A stretch of 64,000 nt of DNA from Thermoleophilia bacterium (GTDB lineage Bacteria > Actinomycetota > Thermoleophilia > RBG-16-64-13), in NCBI GenBank assembly GCA_027493445.1, contig JAOSKU010000001.1, positions 1 to 64,000 of the forward strand. Reading direction: 5' to 3'. Shown here in pieces: positions 53,574 through 63,085 of the stretch (positions are counted from its first letter, which is position 1; each line of letters begins with the position of its first letter). The notes beneath the pieces were generated by a model that worked only from the letters and a program-made list of their open reading frames with translations, had not been told where the DNA came from and ran no database searches. The translations under genes and the position numbers were made by a program.

Positions 53574-54600
53574 GCGGCACCTACCCGGCCGGGCCCAACG
53601 GTGCCGTTGGCGCTTTCGACGATGCTCGCGGGCCCGCCGGCCGGGCCGGCGGCGCCTTCATCCGATACCAGCTGGATGAAGACGTCCTCCAGGCTTGGGG
53701 TATGAGTGGCGAACTCCAGGAGATGGGCCTGCTGGGCGGCCACAAGTGCGGGGATGCGGCGTTGAGCGGCCTCGGGCTCGGCCACCAGCACTCGCAAGCC
53801 GCCGGCTTCGAGGGCCACGTCGAGCGCCCAGGGTTCGATCCTCAAGGCGGCGAGGAGGGCCTGACGTTCCGCTGGAGGCACGTCCACGCGGAACACCGGC
53901 CGGGCGAAGCTGCGCAGCAGGTCGCCCAGGGGGATTCGGCCAGCAGACGGCCCCGGCGCAGAATGCCCACCGAGTCAGAGATCCGCTGCACGTCGTCGAG
54001 CACGTGCGAGGACATGATGATGGTTGCCCGGCCCCGCAGCGACGCGATGAGGTCCAGAATCTCCCGCCGCCCCAGGGGGTCAAGGGCCGACGCGGGCTCG
54101 TCCAGCAGCAGCACGTCGGGGTTGCCCACCAGGGCCTGGGCGATACCCAGCCGCTGGCGCATGCCCCGCGAGAAGCCGCGAATGCGGTCGTTTCCTCGTT
54201 CGGTCAGGTCGACCACTACCAGCAGCTCGTCGGCCCGGGCCTTCGCCGCGGCTCGGTCGAGGCCGAAAAGGCGTCCCACGAACTCCAGGAACTCGCCGGC
54301 CTGCATCCAGGGATAGAAAGAGGGTTCCTCAGCCAGAAAGCCCACCCGGCGGCGCAGGGCCAGGCTGGTGCCCCCCGGCCGCACCTCCTCGCCAGCCACC
54401 CGAGCGCTCCCGCTCGTGGGCGAGATGAGCCCGGCCAGCATCTTGAGGGTGGTGGTCTTGCCGGCGCCGTTCGGACCCAGGAAGCCATAGACTTCGCCCC
54501 GGGGTACGTGCAGACTCAGGTCATCGACCGCGCGGAAGCCATCGAAGTCGCGAGTGAGGGCTGCGGATTCGATGGCGTGGAGGCCGTCAGCGCCGGTCAC
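53570..54600 (-). CDS. ABC transporter ATP-binding protein (one frameshift)
   Basis: About 343 residues after restoring one base in the G-run 53929-53933 (GRLLAESP continuing LGDLLRSFARPVFRVDV). Walker A is GFLGPNGAGKTTTLKML, the signature is IRGFSRGMRQRLGIAQAL, Walker B is DVLLLDEPASALDP and the H-loop is IIMSSHVLDDV. The C-terminal extension ends HTPSLEDVFIQLVSDE, typical of exporters of the NatA/CcmA type. It overlaps both neighbours by 4 bp and energises the adjacent ABC-2 permease. Confidence 0.88.
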
Positions 54601-54794
54601 TCCTCCCGCCCCCAGACCAGATAGACGATGGGACCGATCAGCTCGAAGAGCAGGATCACCACCAGCCAGACGAGCCTTCTGCCGCCTTTGACCCGAGTGC
54701 GACGCGAGAGGTCGACCAGAGCCCAGACCACCAGTCCGAACTCGATGAGTGCGATTGGGATGATCGCCAGCGCCAGCACCAGGGTGTCGCTCAA
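54597..54794 (-). CDS. Small PLDc_N-domain membrane protein
   Basis: 65 residues from TTG 54794, favoured because GGAAGGGAG lies 7 bp upstream; a TTG at 54812 is the alternative. Two hydrophobic helices (TLVLALAIIPIALIEFGLVV and RLVWLVVILLFELIGPIVYL) flank the ALVDLSRRTRVKGG loop, then VWGREE. This is the phospholipase D-nuclease N-terminal (PLDc_N) domain found alone beside ABC exporters and in bacteriocin-like operons. Overlap with the ATPase start makes it the first gene of this three-gene unit. Confidence 0.72.
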   Translation of the reverse strand: MSDTLVLALAIIPIALIEFGLVVWALVDLSRRTRVKGGRRLVWLVVILLFELIGPIVYLVWGREE

Positions 54795-55008
54795 GGTATG
54801 TCTCCCTTCCAATCGCCGGACCCGATGGTCACGGGCAGCTCACCAACAACAAACTGGCGACCGGCCGCAGCGGGCTGCCGCGGTGCTTTCCGCCCCTCGT
54901 TCGGCGCCGGTCCGCGATGCCATCCGACCCTCGTTCGGCGCCGTTCCGCGGCGCCTACTATACTAGCGCGCACACTTTGATCGAACAGCTGCCGCGGAGG
55001 GACCGACC

Positions 55009-55575
55009 ATGGAGACCACGATCACCTACTTCGACCACCGAGGGAGGACTAACACCGAGGAGGTCTTGCAGCTCGTGCAACGGCGGGCGGCCGAGCTGGG
55101 CATAGCCGAAGTGGTGGTCCCTACTACCGGCGGGGCGACAGGCATCATGGCGGCCGAAGCTCTCGCCGGCCTTCAGGTGGTGGTGGTCACCCACTCCACC
55201 GGGTATGCGGAGCCGGGTCGCCAGGAGGTCCCCGATGCCACCGCAGACGAGATGCGTCTCAAGGGAGCGCGGGTGCTCACTGCCACCCACGCGTTTGGGG
55301 GCGTGGGCCGCTCGGTGCGCAAGAAGTTCGGTACCTGGACTACCGAGGAGATCATCGCTCAGACTCTGAAGCGCCTCGGCGCCGGGGTCAAGGTGGCCAT
55401 CGAGGTGAGCCTGATGGCCGCTGACGCGGGTCTGATCTCCCCACAGCGGGAGGTCATCGCTTGCGGGGGCACCGGTCACGGGCTGGACACGGCCGTAGTG
55501 CTGCGGCCCGCGCATGCCCAGACCTTCTTCGACCTCGATATCCTGGAAATAATCTGCAAGCCCCGTGTGCCGTAG
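55009..55575 (+). CDS. Pyruvate kinase alpha/beta-domain-like protein
   Basis: 188 residues. The sequence TNTEEVLQLVQRRAAELGIA, then EVVVPTTGGATGIMAAEALA, AFGGVGRSVRKKFGTWTTEE and EVIACGGTGHGLDTAVVLRP matches stand-alone proteins related to the C-terminal (allosteric) domain of pyruvate kinase. It has no catalytic barrel, so it is not a pyruvate kinase. Its role is unknown; the fold suggests binding of a phosphorylated ligand. The stop codon touches the first base of the 163-bp tandem repeat. Confidence 0.75.
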   Translation: METTITYFDHRGRTNTEEVLQLVQRRAAELGIAEVVVPTTGGATGIMAAEALAGLQVVVVTHSTGYAEPGRQEVPDATADEMRLKGARVLTATHAFGGVGRSVRKKFGTWTTEEIIAQTLKRLGAGVKVAIEVSLMAADAGLISPQREVIACGGTGHGLDTAVVLRPAHAQTFFDLDILEIICKPRVP

Positions 55576-56125
55576 AGCTCGGCTCGGAACGAAGCCCCGG
55601 CCCCCAGGCCGCCCTGGGCGGTGCGACGCGGTGTCCTCGGTCACGTCCGTAGCGCTGCTACGCCCGCTCCCTGCGTCCGTGCCTCGCCCGCACCCAGCGC
55701 ATCCTGACGGCGAAGCGTCATTCCGAACCGAGCTCTGGAGCTCGGCTCGGAACGAAGCTCCGGCCCCCAGGCCGCCCTGGGCGGTGCGACGCGGTGTCCT
55801 CGGTCACGTCCGTAGCGCTGCTACGCCCGCTCCCTGCGTCCGTGCCTCGCCCGCACCCAGCGCATCCTGACGGCGAAGCGTCATTCCGAACCGAGCTCTG
55901 GAGCTCGGCTCGGAACGAAGCTCCGGCCCCCAGGCCGCCCTGGGCGGTGCGACGCGGTGTCCTCGGTCACGTCCGTAGCGCTGCTACGCCCGCTCCCTGC
56001 GTCCGTGCCTCGCCCGCACCCAGCGCATCCTGACGGCGAAGCGTCATTCCGAACCGAGCTCTGGAGCTCGGCTCGGAATGAAGCCCCGGCCCCCAGGCCG
56101 CCCTGGGCGGTGCAATGCCGCCGGG
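55575..56125 (+). repeat. Tandem array of a 163-bp repeat, three full copies and one partial
   Basis: Copies start at 55575, 55738, 55901 and 56064, each with GAGCTCGGCTCGGAAYGAAG, exactly 163 bp apart and nearly identical. Each ends with CATTCCGAACCGAGCTC, an inverted copy of its start, and contains a GTAGC-GCT-GCTAC hairpin. Open frames through it are an accident of composition. It separates two convergent genes. Confidence 0.9.
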
Positions 56126-56147
56126 GGCATGCCGCATAGAGCGCGCT

Positions 56148-57410
56148 CTACTTGTCCAGGGGATCCAGGAGGCCACGGCGCAGGATGTCGAAGGCCGCCT
56201 GCGCCGTCCTTTCGCGAATCTCGTCCCGCGTACGGAAAAGCGTGAAGCGTCGCACCTGGACCTGCGCGCCGATGGCAGCGCCCACGTACACCAACCCCAC
56301 CGGCTTGTCGGGGTGTCCTCCTCCCGGCCCCGCGATGCCGGTCGTCGAGAGGGCACAGTCGGCTCCCAAGCGGTCGCGCACGCCCTCCACCATGGCCCGA
56401 GCAACCTCCTGGCTCACCGATCCGTGGGCCGCGAGTAGGGCCGGGTCGACCCCCAGCAAGGAGGTCTTCAACGCGTCGCTGTACGCCACCACGCCGCCGA
56501 CGAAGTAGTCGCTGCTGCCGGGGGTGTCGGTCAGGCGCTTGGCCAGCAAGCCGCCGGTACACGACTCGGCCGTCGCGACGGTGAGCCCGCGATCGCGCAG
56601 CAGGGAGCCCACTACGGCGGCCAGGTCGTCGTCGCCCGTGCCGTAGATCTTTGTGCCGAGGATGTCGCGGATCTGCTCTTCCATTCGCGCCAGCCGGATG
56701 CGCGCTGCCGGGTCGGGCTGGGCCCGCAAGATGACGGTGATGCCATCGAGCGCCGCGCGTGTGCCCACGTCGACCCCGCTGCCCCGCCAGGGAATGTCGC
56801 GCAGCACTTCGGCCAGCGTCGATTCGCCCATTCCGTGTACGCGCAGGCGCCGCACCACCACTCCCGTTTCATCGTTCTCGTGACCGCGAAGGTGCGTGAG
56901 AACCAGCGGCCTGAGCGTGTCGGTCCACATCTGCCTGAGTTCCCGGGGTACGCCGGGTAGAGCCGCGAGCAGGGTGTCGCCTTCGATGAGCCAAAAGCCG
57001 GGCGCGGTGCCGGAAAAAGGCATGGGAGTCGAGCCGTCGGGGATCAGCGCCTGCTTGCGATTGCTGTCGCCCATGGGGATGCCGAGCTGGGCGAAGCGGG
57101 CGCGGATCTGGTCGAGGAGGTCCTCGCGATGGACCAGGGAGCGCCCCAAGGCGTCACCTACGGCTTCGCGGGTCAGGTCGTCCTCCGTCGGTCCCAGGCC
57201 GCCGGAGATGAGAAGTACGTCGGGACGTCGCTCCAGGGCCGTGCCGATGGCCGCGGCGATGGCCTCTCGGTCGTCTGTGACCGTCAGGGCGTGGGTGGGG
57301 AAGACGCCCACGTCGAGCAGGCCCTCCCCGAGGTAGGCCTGGTTGGTGTTGATGGTGTCGCCCCTCAGGAGCTCGTCGCCGGTGAAGATGAATTCCGCGG
57401 TCCCCCGCAT
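56148..57410 (-). CDS. cinA: CinA-family protein (competence/damage-inducible, NMN deamidase type)
   Basis: 420 residues from ATG 57410. The N-terminal MoaB/MogA-like domain reads AEFIFTGDELLRGDTINTNQ, VLLISGGLGPTEDDLTREAV and FSGTAPGFWLIEGDTLLAAL. The C-terminal CinA domain reads LTVATAESCTGGLLAKRLTD, FVGGVVAYSDALKTSLLGV and STTGIAGPGGGHPDKPVGLV, with the conserved Ser-Cys. Two-domain CinA proteins act as ADP-ribose pyrophosphatase and NMN deamidase in NAD recycling. It stands convergent to the repeat array. Confidence 0.9.
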   Translation of the reverse strand: MRGTAEFIFTGDELLRGDTINTNQAYLGEGLLDVGVFPTHALTVTDDREAIAAAIGTALERRPDVLLISGGLGPTEDDLTREAVGDALGRSLVHREDLLDQIRARFAQLGIPMGDSNRKQALIPDGSTPMPFSGTAPGFWLIEGDTLLAALPGVPRELRQMWTDTLRPLVLTHLRGHENDETGVVVRRLRVHGMGESTLAEVLRDIPWRGSGVDVGTRAALDGITVILRAQPDPAARIRLARMEEQIRDILGTKIYGTGDDDLAAVVGSLLRDRGLTVATAESCTGGLLAKRLTDTPGSSDYFVGGVVAYSDALKTSLLGVDPALLAAHGSVSQEVARAMVEGVRDRLGADCALSTTGIAGPGGGHPDKPVGLVYVGAAIGAQVQVRRFTLFRTRDEIRERTAQAAFDILRRGLLDPLDK

Positions 57411-57519
57411 GATCCCCCAGTTCGTCGTGTCCGTCGTCCGCCTCGGCCCTGCTTCACAAGCTCGGGCGTCGTCTGTATGATACCGTGTGCTCGGCTCCAG
57501 TTGAGTTCGGGAGGCAGGC

Positions 57520-58089
57520 ATGAGCGAGGTGCAGCTGGACAGGTTCCGGAAGGTCGTCAAGACAAAGGACGGCTCCCTCGTGGTACTGCGCCCGTTGGCT
57601 TCTGAGGACGGGGAGAAGCTGGCGACCATGTTCGCCTCTGTTTCAGAGAGCGACCGTCGCGTGCTCAAGCACGACGTGACCAACAAGGAGCTGGTGGTTT
57701 CGTGGGCGGAGAACGTCGACCCGGAGGACGTCTTCTCGCTGGTCGCGCAAATCGACGACGAGATCGTGGCCGACGCGACTCTGCACCGGAACCCAGGCAC
57801 CAGCATGGCTCACGTCGGCGAAATCCGCATCGTCATCGGGCGTCGCATGCGGGGCAAGGGCTTGGGCATGGTCATGCTCGAGGAACTGCTGGCCCTGGCC
57901 GAGAAGCTCGGACTGGAGCAGCTGCAGGCTATGGTCCCTGTCGGTTCCACCATTGCCCAGCGCGCCTTCGAGGAAGCGGGCTTCAAGCAGGAGGCTGTCT
58001 TCAAAGACTACTTCAAGGCGGCCGACAATCGTTACTATGATGTGGCCGTCTTCTTTCTGGTTTTGAAGGAGCGGTGGGAAGAATTCTGA
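57520..58089 (+). CDS. GNAT-family N-acetyltransferase
   Basis: 189 residues. The acetyl-CoA motif is IVIGRRMRGKGLGMVMLEEL (R-x-x-G-x-G), and the C-terminal strand pattern is GSTIAQRAFEEAGFKQEAVF. It resembles the group that begins TKDGSLVVLRPLASEDGEKL. Substrate unknown. It reads divergently from cinA. The final codons are followed within 3 bp by a possible 29-codon ORF. Confidence 0.83.
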   Translation: MSEVQLDRFRKVVKTKDGSLVVLRPLASEDGEKLATMFASVSESDRRVLKHDVTNKELVVSWAENVDPEDVFSLVAQIDDEIVADATLHRNPGTSMAHVGEIRIVIGRRMRGKGLGMVMLEELLALAEKLGLEQLQAMVPVGSTIAQRAFEEAGFKQEAVFKDYFKAADNRYYDVAVFFLVLKERWEEF

Positions 58090-58092
58090 TCA

Positions 58093-58182
58093 ATGGATGT
58101 CGTCGAGACCATGGCTGACCCCGGTCCGTCCGAAGGCCTGTCGATCCCCGACGCCTTTGGCAAGATCCTCGAGTGGCTCTAG
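58093..58182 (+). CDS. Possible 29-residue protein
   Basis: MDVVETMADPGPSEGLSIPD followed by AFGKILEWL. It begins 3 bp after the GNAT stop, within reach of translational coupling. No family was recognised and no hydrophobic segment is present. A 7-bp hairpin (GCCCCTC/GAGGGGC, 58182-58204) follows at once and may be a terminator. Confidence 0.25.
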   Translation: MDVVETMADPGPSEGLSIPDAFGKILEWL

Positions 58183-58204
58183 CCCCTCGCCGTTGGTGAG
58201 GGGC
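58182..58204 (+). terminator. Hairpin after the GNAT gene
   Basis: GCCCCTC pairs with GAGGGGC around a 9-nt loop that can partly pair itself. No T-run follows. It lies between the acetyltransferase and the his/trp cluster and may separate the two transcription units. Confidence 0.4.
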
Positions 58205-58287
58205 GCCCCAAGCCAGACCGGCCCCGCCTGAGGGCGTCGGGCACGAACCCCTGCTATCCTTGGCAGGGTGTACTCGAGGAGAAAGCG

Positions 58288-58971
58288 ATGCACGACAGAT
58301 ACAGCGCAACCCCCAGGGTCGAACCCCCGGCCCCGATTCGCATGAAAGACAAGGACCTCTCCGCCATTCGTTTCGGCGAAGATGGTCTCGTGCCTTGCGT
58401 GGTTCAGGAGTGGACGACCGGACGTGTCCTGATGATGGCCTATATGAACCGGCAGAGCCTCGAGAAGACGGTCCGCACCGGCACGACCTGGTTCTGGAGC
58501 CGCTCCCGCGGGACGCTCTGGAACAAGGGCGAGACTTCCGGGCACGTGCAGAAGGTGCGTGACCTGCGCTACGACTGTGACGGCGACACCGTGCTGGCCC
58601 TGGTGGAGCAGACTGGTCCCGCCTGCCACACGGGCACTCGCACGTGCTTCGACGACCGGTCGTTGGCCGTTGGAGGCGAACGGGGGCCTCTGTTCCTGGC
58701 GGCTGACGGGCTCTACACCACGATCCGCGAGCGTAAGGCCACAGCGCCGCCCGGGTCGTACACCGCCCGACTCTTGGCCGGAGGTGTTTCGACCATCGGA
58801 GCCAAGGTGACCGAGGAAGCCGAGGAGGTCGTGGAGGCGGCCGCCACCGGCGACGGCGCCCATACCCTCTATGAGGCGGGCGACCTTTTGTACCACCTGC
58901 TGGTGCTCCTGGCCGAGATGGATATCGGCCTGCCCGAGCTCTGGTGGGAACTCGAACGCCGCAAGGGGTAG
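58288..58971 (+). CDS. hisIE: Bifunctional phosphoribosyl-AMP cyclohydrolase / phosphoribosyl-ATP pyrophosphatase
   Basis: 227 residues. The HisI half has [38 protein letters not shown], the metal-binding DCDGDTVL and [10 protein letters not shown]. The HisE half is helical: [17 protein letters not shown] and [18 protein letters not shown], with its Glu/Asp metal ligands. The fusion performs steps 2 and 3 of histidine synthesis. It stands alone from other his genes, at the head of a trp operon; trpE begins 5 bp after its stop. Confidence 0.93.
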   Translation: MHDRYSATPRVEPPAPIRMKDKDLSAIRFGEDGLVPCVVQEWTTGRVLMMAYMNRQSLEKTVRTGTTWFWSRSRGTLWNKGETSGHVQKVRDLRYDCDGDTVLALVEQTGPACHTGTRTCFDDRSLAVGGERGPLFLAADGLYTTIRERKATAPPGSYTARLLAGGVSTIGAKVTEEAEEVVEAAATGDGAHTLYEAGDLLYHLLVLLAEMDIGLPELWWELERRKG

Positions 58972-58976
58972 GCGCG

Positions 58977-60500
58977 ATGACAGCCGGCGGCATCGTCACC
59001 ACGCCCTCCGTGGCAGAGGCGCGGCGACTCAGTCAACGCTACAACGTCATCCCTGTGTCGCACAGCTTCCTGGACGACACGGAGACCCCGGTGTCGGCCT
59101 TCCTCAAGCTGCGCCAGCCCTCCGGTTGCTTCCTGCTCGAGAGCGCCGAGCTGGGGAAGCACTTCGGGCGCTACTCTTTCTTGGGAGTCTCGACCCGAGA
59201 GAGCGTGCGCCTGTACGGTGATCATGTCGTCGTGCGCCGGGGCGGCGTGGACTCCCAGCTTGCCCTCGCGGACCACGGGGGAGATCCTTTCCAGTTCCTG
59301 GCCGACCACGTGGGTCGCTATCGCGTGCCTGGCGTGGAGGGCCACCCGCCCTTCGTGGGCGGCGCCGTGGGCTACTTCGGCTACGACCTCGTAAGACACG
59401 TCGAACGACTGCCGGCGCCGCCGCCCGACGACCACGGCCTGCCCGACATGGCCTTCCTGGTCACCGATGTCATCGTGGTCTTCGACCACCTCGAGCATAC
59501 CATCACCCTGCTCACCAACCTCTTCCCCGAGGAGGAACCCGACCTGGCGGCAGCCTACAGGAGGGCCGTCCACCGGCTGGCCGAGGTAAAGGCCCGCCTG
59601 CGGGGCCCTCTTCCGCCGCCTTCAGGGCGTCCAGTCCGCAAGTCGCCGGATTCGGGAGCGCCCATCGCCTCCAACTTCGAACGGAAGCGCTTCCTGGGTG
59701 CGGTGGAACGGGCCCGGGAGCTCATTTTCGCCGGAGACGTCTTTCAGGTGGTGCTCAGTCAGCGCTTCTCTCGGGAGGTCGGCATCAGCGGGTTTTCGAT
59801 CTACCGGGGCCTGCGGGCCGTCAACCCGGGGCCGTACATGTACTACATCTCCTTCCGTGAGTTCGAGATCGTGGGCTCCAGCCCGGAACCCCTGGTCAAG
59901 GTGGCTGGAGGGTGGGTGGAGACCCGGCCCATCGCCGGCACCCGTCCTCGGGGCGAGACCCCCGAGGAGGACGCCGCCAACGCCGCGGCCCTCCTGGCAG
60001 ACGCGAAGGAGAGAGCCGAGCATGTGATGCTGGTGGATCTGGGCCGTAACGACCTGGGGCGGGTGTGCCGGGCGGGCACGGTCCACCTGGCGGAGTTCAT
60101 GGCCATCGAGCGCTACAGCCACGTAATGCACATGGTGTCGGCGGTAGTGGGAGAGCTGGCCGAAGGTGTGAACGCAGCCGGCGTGCTGCGGGCCGCCTTC
60201 CCGGCGGGAACCGTCTCGGGAGCGCCCAAGGTGCGGGCGATGGAGATCATCGACGAGCTCGAGCCGACAAAGCGGGGTCCCTACGCGGGCGCCATCGGTT
60301 ATCTGAGCTACAGTGGAGAGCTCGACTCGTGCATTCACATCCGGACCATCGTCGTGCGCGACGGGACGGCCTATGTACAGGCCGGGGCCGGTATCGTGGC
60401 CGACTCCGACCCGCAGCGGGAGTTCGAGGAGACCGAGAACAAGGCGCGGGCGCTCTTCGAGGCGATCGAGTTGGCCGCGGCGCAGGAAGGGTGGGACTGA
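58977..60500 (+). CDS. trpE: Anthranilate synthase component I
   Basis: 507 residues from ATG 58977. The feedback-site motif is [20 protein letters not shown]. The chorismate-binding C-terminus carries [81 protein letters not shown] and the last [14 protein letters not shown]. It makes anthranilate from chorismate with ammonia supplied by TrpG, encoded 1 bp downstream. The LLES motif suggests normal tryptophan inhibition. No leader peptide rich in Trp was seen upstream. Confidence 0.95.
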   Translation: MTAGGIVTTPSVAEARRLSQRYNVIPVSHSFLDDTETPVSAFLKLRQPSGCFLLESAELGKHFGRYSFLGVSTRESVRLYGDHVVVRRGGVDSQLALADHGGDPFQFLADHVGRYRVPGVEGHPPFVGGAVGYFGYDLVRHVERLPAPPPDDHGLPDMAFLVTDVIVVFDHLEHTITLLTNLFPEEEPDLAAAYRRAVHRLAEVKARLRGPLPPPSGRPVRKSPDSGAPIASNFERKRFLGAVERARELIFAGDVFQVVLSQRFSREVGISGFSIYRGLRAVNPGPYMYYISFREFEIVGSSPEPLVKVAGGWVETRPIAGTRPRGETPEEDAANAAALLADAKERAEHVMLVDLGRNDLGRVCRAGTVHLAEFMAIERYSHVMHMVSAVVGELAEGVNAAGVLRAAFPAGTVSGAPKVRAMEIIDELEPTKRGPYAGAIGYLSYSGELDSCIHIRTIVVRDGTAYVQAGAGIVADSDPQREFEETENKARALFEAIELAAAQEGWD

Positions 60501-60501
60501 C

Positions 60502-61223
60502 ATGATGATGACGCTGTCCGAGCGCGTGAACGATGCCCTCGCCACGCGGGCGGCCGAGCCGCCCATCGAGGACGCCCTCAGCGGGGTCCGTGTCCTGGTG
60601 GTCGACAATTATGACTCCTTCACCTATAACTTGGTGCAGTATCTGGGCGAGATCTCCCGGGGGGAGATCCTGGTGTTCCGCAACGACGCGATCTCGGTCG
60701 CGGGCATCCGCGAGCAGGCGCCCACCCACGTGGTCGTGTCGCCTGGGCCCTGTACGCCCAACGAGGCCGGCATCAGCCTGGCGGTCGTCAGCGAGCTGGC
60801 CGGCCAGGTGCCAGTGCTGGGAGTGTGCCTGGGGCACCAGTCCATCGGTCAGGCCTTCGGCGGCCGAGTCGCACGGGGCGACGCACCTGTGCATGGCAAG
60901 ACGTCACCGGTCTGTCACGACGGGCGCACGATCTTCGCCGGGATCCCCAACCCTTTCACCGCTACTCGCTACCACTCCCTTGTAGTGCGGGACCTGCCCG
61001 GCGCGCTGGAGCGGAGTGCATGGACCGAGGACGGCGTGGTTATGGGCCTGCGCCACCGGGAGTTCGTGGTGGAGGGGGTGCAATTCCACCCGGAAAGCAT
61101 CCTCACCGAGCCGGGCAAGGACATCCTACGCAACTTCTTGCGCATCAAGGCCGCCCGCTGGGCCGAAGTGGGCGCCGGGGGCCGGGACGAGACCGGCCGC
61201 CCCCCGCGGGAGGCGCGCGATGA
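60502..61223 (+). CDS. trpG: Anthranilate synthase component II, glutamine amidotransferase (one frameshift)
   Basis: About 240 residues. The N-terminal extension before [20 protein letters not shown] is some 30 residues longer than usual. The catalytic Cys is in [17 protein letters not shown] and the His/Glu in [14 protein letters not shown]. The stop is recovered at TGA 61221 by adding one base in the C-run 61200-61205; otherwise the frame runs on across trpD. The restored stop overlaps the trpD start (ATGA), which supports the correction. It feeds ammonia to TrpE. Confidence 0.9.
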
Positions 61224-62284
61224 CCGCGGGTGGTCCCATGCCCGCCGTCAGCCGAGCCCTCGAGATGTTGGCCCGGCGGCAAAACCTGGACCGGGACACC
61301 GCCTCCGAGGTGCTCGAGCTCATCATGGGGGGGCAGGTTGGCGACACACAGACGGCGGCTTTCCTTATGGGGCTCCGGGTCAAAGGGGAGACGGCCGAAG
61401 AGATCGTGGGTCTGGCCGCCACCATGCGCCGGCTGGCCGAGCCGGTCGAGGTGGGCGGAGACGGCCCTCTGGTCGACGTGGTGGGTACGGGCGGCGATCG
61501 GCTGGGCACCTTCAACATATCCACGACGGCGGCCTTTGTGGTCGCCGGGGCGGGGGCCCGGGTGGCCAAGCACGGCAACAGGGGAGCCACCTCGCGTTCG
61601 GGTTCAGCCGATCTGCTCGAGGCTCTGGGGGTGCGCATCGACTTGCCTCCGGCGGCCGTGGCCCGCTGTATCGAGGAGGTGGGCATCGGCTTCATGTTCG
61701 CGCCCCTCCACCACAAGGCCATGCGCCACGTGGTGCCCGTACGTCGCGATCTTGGTGTTCGGACGGTCTTCAACTTCCTTGGCCCGTTGACCAACCCAGC
61801 GGGGGCCTGCCGTCAGCTGACCGGGGTCAGCGCCCCCGAGTACGTCGAGGTCCTGGCCCGGGCTCTGGCTCTCATGGGCTGCGAGCACGCGTTTCTGGTC
61901 CACGGGCAGGAGGGGATGGACGAGCTCTCGGTGGTGGGGCCGACGACGGTCGTCGAGGTCGCAGGCGGCCGGGCCGGCACGCCGTACGTGGTGGAACCGG
62001 AGACATTCGGCTTGCGCCGTTGGCCTTTGTCGAAACTGACGGGGGGCGACGCGCGGCAGAACGCTGCCATCGCCCTGAACGTGCTCAAAGGCGAGGCCGG
62101 CGCGCCCCTGGAGGTGGTGCTCCTGAATGCCGGGGCCGCCCTCCACGTGGCTGGGAAGGCGGAGAGCGTGCAGGAGGGGGTGGAGCGCGCCCGGGAATCG
62201 ATTGAATCCGGCCGGGCGCGGGAAAAGGTCAACGACCTCGTTCGCTCGAGTTGGTCAAGCTCGGGGACGATCCGCGAGAGCTAG
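61220..62284 (+). CDS. trpD: Anthranilate phosphoribosyltransferase
   Basis: 354 residues from ATG 61220; ATG 61238 is also possible. Conserved motifs are [19 protein letters not shown] (PRPP loop), [54 protein letters not shown] and [11 protein letters not shown]. It transfers phosphoribose from PRPP to anthranilate. The gene follows trpG with a 4-bp overlap and precedes trpC by 11 bp. Confidence 0.94.
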   Translation: MTAGGPMPAVSRALEMLARRQNLDRDTASEVLELIMGGQVGDTQTAAFLMGLRVKGETAEEIVGLAATMRRLAEPVEVGGDGPLVDVVGTGGDRLGTFNISTTAAFVVAGAGARVAKHGNRGATSRSGSADLLEALGVRIDLPPAAVARCIEEVGIGFMFAPLHHKAMRHVVPVRRDLGVRTVFNFLGPLTNPAGACRQLTGVSAPEYVEVLARALALMGCEHAFLVHGQEGMDELSVVGPTTVVEVAGGRAGTPYVVEPETFGLRRWPLSKLTGGDARQNAAIALNVLKGEAGAPLEVVLLNAGAALHVAGKAESVQEGVERARESIESGRAREKVNDLVRSSWSSSGTIRES

Positions 62285-62295
62285 GGAGCGGCGCG

Positions 62296-63080
62296 ATGGA
62301 GTTCCTGGACGTGATCGTCGCCGATGTGCGGCGGCGCTTGGAGGAGCGTAAAGAGAAGGTCGTACTCCACGACCTCCGGGCCCGCCCCACCCCCGAAGGG
62401 CGGCCTTCGTTCTTGCAGGCCATGCGCCGGCCCGGCCTCTCTCTCATTGCTGAGGTCAAACGAGCCTCGCCCTCGAAGGGTCCGCTCCGTCCGGACCTAG
62501 ACGTGGTGAAGCTGGTGGGGCAGTATCAGGCGGCCGGAGCAGCGGCGATCTCGGTGCTGACCGAGGAGGATCATTTCCGCGGCAGTCTCGATGACCTGGA
62601 GCTGACCGTGGCGGCGACGAGTCTGCCCGTCCTGCGCAAGGACTTCATCGTCGACGAGTATCAAGTCCACGAAGCCCGCGTGTACGGAGCCTCGGCGGTG
62701 CTACTCATAGCCGCCATTCTGGAGCACGACGAGCTCGTAGCTCTGGCCGGGACCGCCCAGCGCCTGGGCCTCGACGTATTGGTCGAGGTGCACGACGAGG
62801 CTGAGCTCATCAGGGCGCTGGCGGTGGAGCACGCCATCATCGGTCTCAACAATCGAGATCTGCGCAGCTTCGAGGTGACCCTTGAGACCACCTTCCGGCT
62901 GATCAGCCTGGTGCCCCCGACCGCGTGGTTGTGAGCGAGAGTGGCGTGCGTCGCCGGGAGGACTCGATCCGGCTTGAGACAGCCGGGGTGGACGGCGTGC
63001 TGGTGGGTGAGCATCTGGTGAGGAGCGAGAACGTGGAAAGGGCACTCCGGGCTCTGCTGGCGGACGGGCAAGGAGGTTAG
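62296..63080 (+). CDS. trpC: Indole-3-glycerol phosphate synthase (one frameshift)
   Basis: About 261 residues after restoring one base in the C-run 62914-62918, joining RLISLVPP to DRVVVSESGVRRREDS. The TIM barrel shows LIAEVKRASPSKGPLRPDLD, ISVLTEEDHFRGSLDDL, PVLRKDFIVDEYQVHEAR, GLNNRDLRSFEV and, after the shift, ETAGVDGVLVGEHLV. All catalytic residues (Lys in AEVKRASPSKG and RKDFIVDEYQ, Asn in NNRDL, Ser in VSESG) are present. trpF, trpB and trpA are not in the window; the next gene is a stress protein. Confidence 0.93.
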
Positions 63081-63085
63081 GGGGC

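Noticed and set aside
55575..56125. CRISPR array
   Set aside because: The period is 163 bp, the units are nearly identical along their full length with no unique spacers, and no cas genes are near.
60313..62205. A 630-codon frame that spans trpG and trpD
   Set aside because: It is trpG read through a lost stop. Adding one base in the C-run 61200-61205 restores TGA 61221, which overlaps the trpD start.
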